A DNA stretch of 64,000 nt, from NCBI GenBank assembly GCA_016711705.1, contig JADJSK010000001.1, forward strand, positions 1,178,001 through 1,242,000. Direction: 5' to 3'. This DNA is from Candidatus Brachybacter algidus (GTDB lineage Bacteria; Bacteroidota; Bacteroidia; Chitinophagales; Saprospiraceae). Positions 63,265 to 64,000 of this stretch are shown piece by piece. The notes under the pieces are model-generated. The model had not been told where the DNA came from. It saw only the letters and a list, made by a program, of their open reading frames with translations, and did not search any database. The translations under genes and the position numbers were made by a program. Numbering within the stretch: the first letter of the stretch is position 1; every line of letters begins with the position of its first letter.

Positions 63265-63872
63265 TCAGTAGAAGGCTCTTTCATTTGTAAAAAATGATGG
63301 AAAGAATTTTATAAATAATCTGATAGAAATATAACCTATAAGGCCTCCATAGAGAAAGCCACATAGAACATCTAGAGGATAATGAACACCTACATATACC
63401 TGAGCAAAACCTATAGAGAGCGCCCATAATATCCATAACCATTTCAAACGAGGTGCTTTTCTTCCAAGTAAATAAAATAAAAAACTGCTATGGCCATATG
63501 ATTTGCAGCATGTGTAGATATAAAACCGTACTTGCCTCCACAAGGAATTAACAGGTCGAGTCTTGGATCATTTTCATACATATAACATGGTCGAGGGCGT
63601 TCAATTTGCTTTTTAAATAAATGGACACTTGTATAGTCACATAGACCTACTGTAAAACCAATTATTAACAAAGGAATCCAGAACTTCAACTTCCATTTTT
63701 TTATAAAAATTCCTAGTATTAAAATATATAATGGAAGCCAGAAAATAGGGATTCTTAAATAAGGGATAATGGCATTACCTATCGAAGAATGTAAGTTTCT
63801 ATGAATCCAAAATAAAATCTCAGAATCTATAGATTGTAAATTTGATATAAAAGTTAATAAAACGATTAACAT
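63265..63872 (-). pseudogene. PAP2-family phosphatase gene with a one-base frameshift
   Basis: A membrane PAP2 (type 2 phosphatidic acid phosphatase) gene of about 203 codons. The first frame carries five helices and motif KKQIERPRP, then STHAANHMAIAVF; a second frame continues LLGRKAPRLKWLWILWALSIGFAQVYVGVHYPLDVLCG with the last catalytic motif (HxxxD). One missing base in the A6 run at 63479-63484 (T6 on the coding strand) explains the break. Substrate likely a lipid phosphate or undecaprenyl pyrophosphate. Frameshift may be a sequence error. Confidence 0.85.
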
Positions 63873-63978
63873 TGGTATAATTTATCCTAATTGACTGGTA
63901 AATGTAAAGAAATTCAACTTTGAAGTATGGATTTCAAGTAACTTTGAAGCATAATAAAATTTAGAAGTAAGTACCTGC

Positions 63979-64000
63979 ATGAAAGTAATATTCTTTGGCA
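63979..64000 (+). CDS. possible start of a gene running off the right edge
   Basis: An ATG at 63979 opens MKVIFFG, a beginning seen in methionyl-tRNA formyltransferases and Rossmann-fold enzymes. Only seven codons are visible, so identity cannot be settled. Confidence 0.3.

Overview
The window looks like chromosomal DNA of a Gram-negative Bacteroidota bacterium, probably from the Saprospiria/Chitinophagia-like part of the phylum. The evidence is AT-rich sequence, many short lipoproteins with a Cys lipobox, Bacteroidota-type -7 boxes (TAnnTTTG) with no strong Shine-Dalgarno sites, kdsB (so LPS with KDO), and typical families (GH3-like adenylating enzyme, DUF1573, DUF3667, DUF4260, DKNYY, Reg_prop, tandem lipoprotein FKBPs). 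The lineage is inferred from gene style; no rRNA is present.

Layout. 0-8 kb: pyrG (cut by the left edge), GH3-like protein, small protein, recO, esterase, DUF1573 lipoprotein, PolX/PHP protein and a MORN-type lipoprotein. 8-9 kb: a complete IS982-type insertion sequence with a 5-bp target duplication. 9.5-17 kb: CBS protein, era with a conserved partner, an ACP phosphodiesterase-like gene, ychF, tryptophan 2,3-dioxygenase, an S23-type four-helix protein and a class V aminotransferase. 17-24 kb: repeat-rich DNA with MITE-like elements around a dynamin-like gene split by an amber codon, an AI-2E family transporter and a frameshifted wbqC-like gene. 24-30.5 kb: acyl-CoA dehydrogenase, rarA, an M1 peptidase lipoprotein and frameshifted ribD. 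30.5-33.4 kb: an operon-like run on the minus strand (YHS, DoxX, DUF1223, DUF4260, ECF sigma factor, zinc-finger anti-sigma). 33.9-41 kb: a minus-strand run of lipoproteins and membrane proteins of mostly unknown function.

41-44.3 kb: an orphan LytTR response regulator, then a striking noncoding tandem array (exact 149-bp period, ten copies of an invariant 28-bp core with an 18-bp perfect palindrome), then a tRNA-Asp pseudogene and an intact tRNA-Asp. 44.4-50.3 kb: kdsB, cdd, a saccharopine dehydrogenase-like gene overlapping a flippase, and an SPFH protein between small proteins. 50.4-56.8 kb: Reg_prop lipoprotein, tRNA-Leu, tRNA-Gly, prfB (with the classical UGA frameshift plus an unexpected in-frame UAG), two FKBP isomerases and an NrnA-like phosphoesterase. 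57-64 kb: ndk, a probable EEP-fold pseudoenzyme, fatty acid desaturase, prmA-folD, a thioesterase, a DUF3089 protein and a frameshifted PAP2 phosphatase.

Five conserved genes are broken: three by one-base changes in or beside homopolymers (wbqC-like, ribD, PAP2) and two by in-frame TAG codons (dynamin-like, prfB). Since prfB and ribD should be needed, consensus errors must be excluded before biological readings (pseudogenes, amber readthrough) are accepted. The least explained structure is the 149-bp array; next are short-period arrays placed directly after stop codons, and a MITE-like family.
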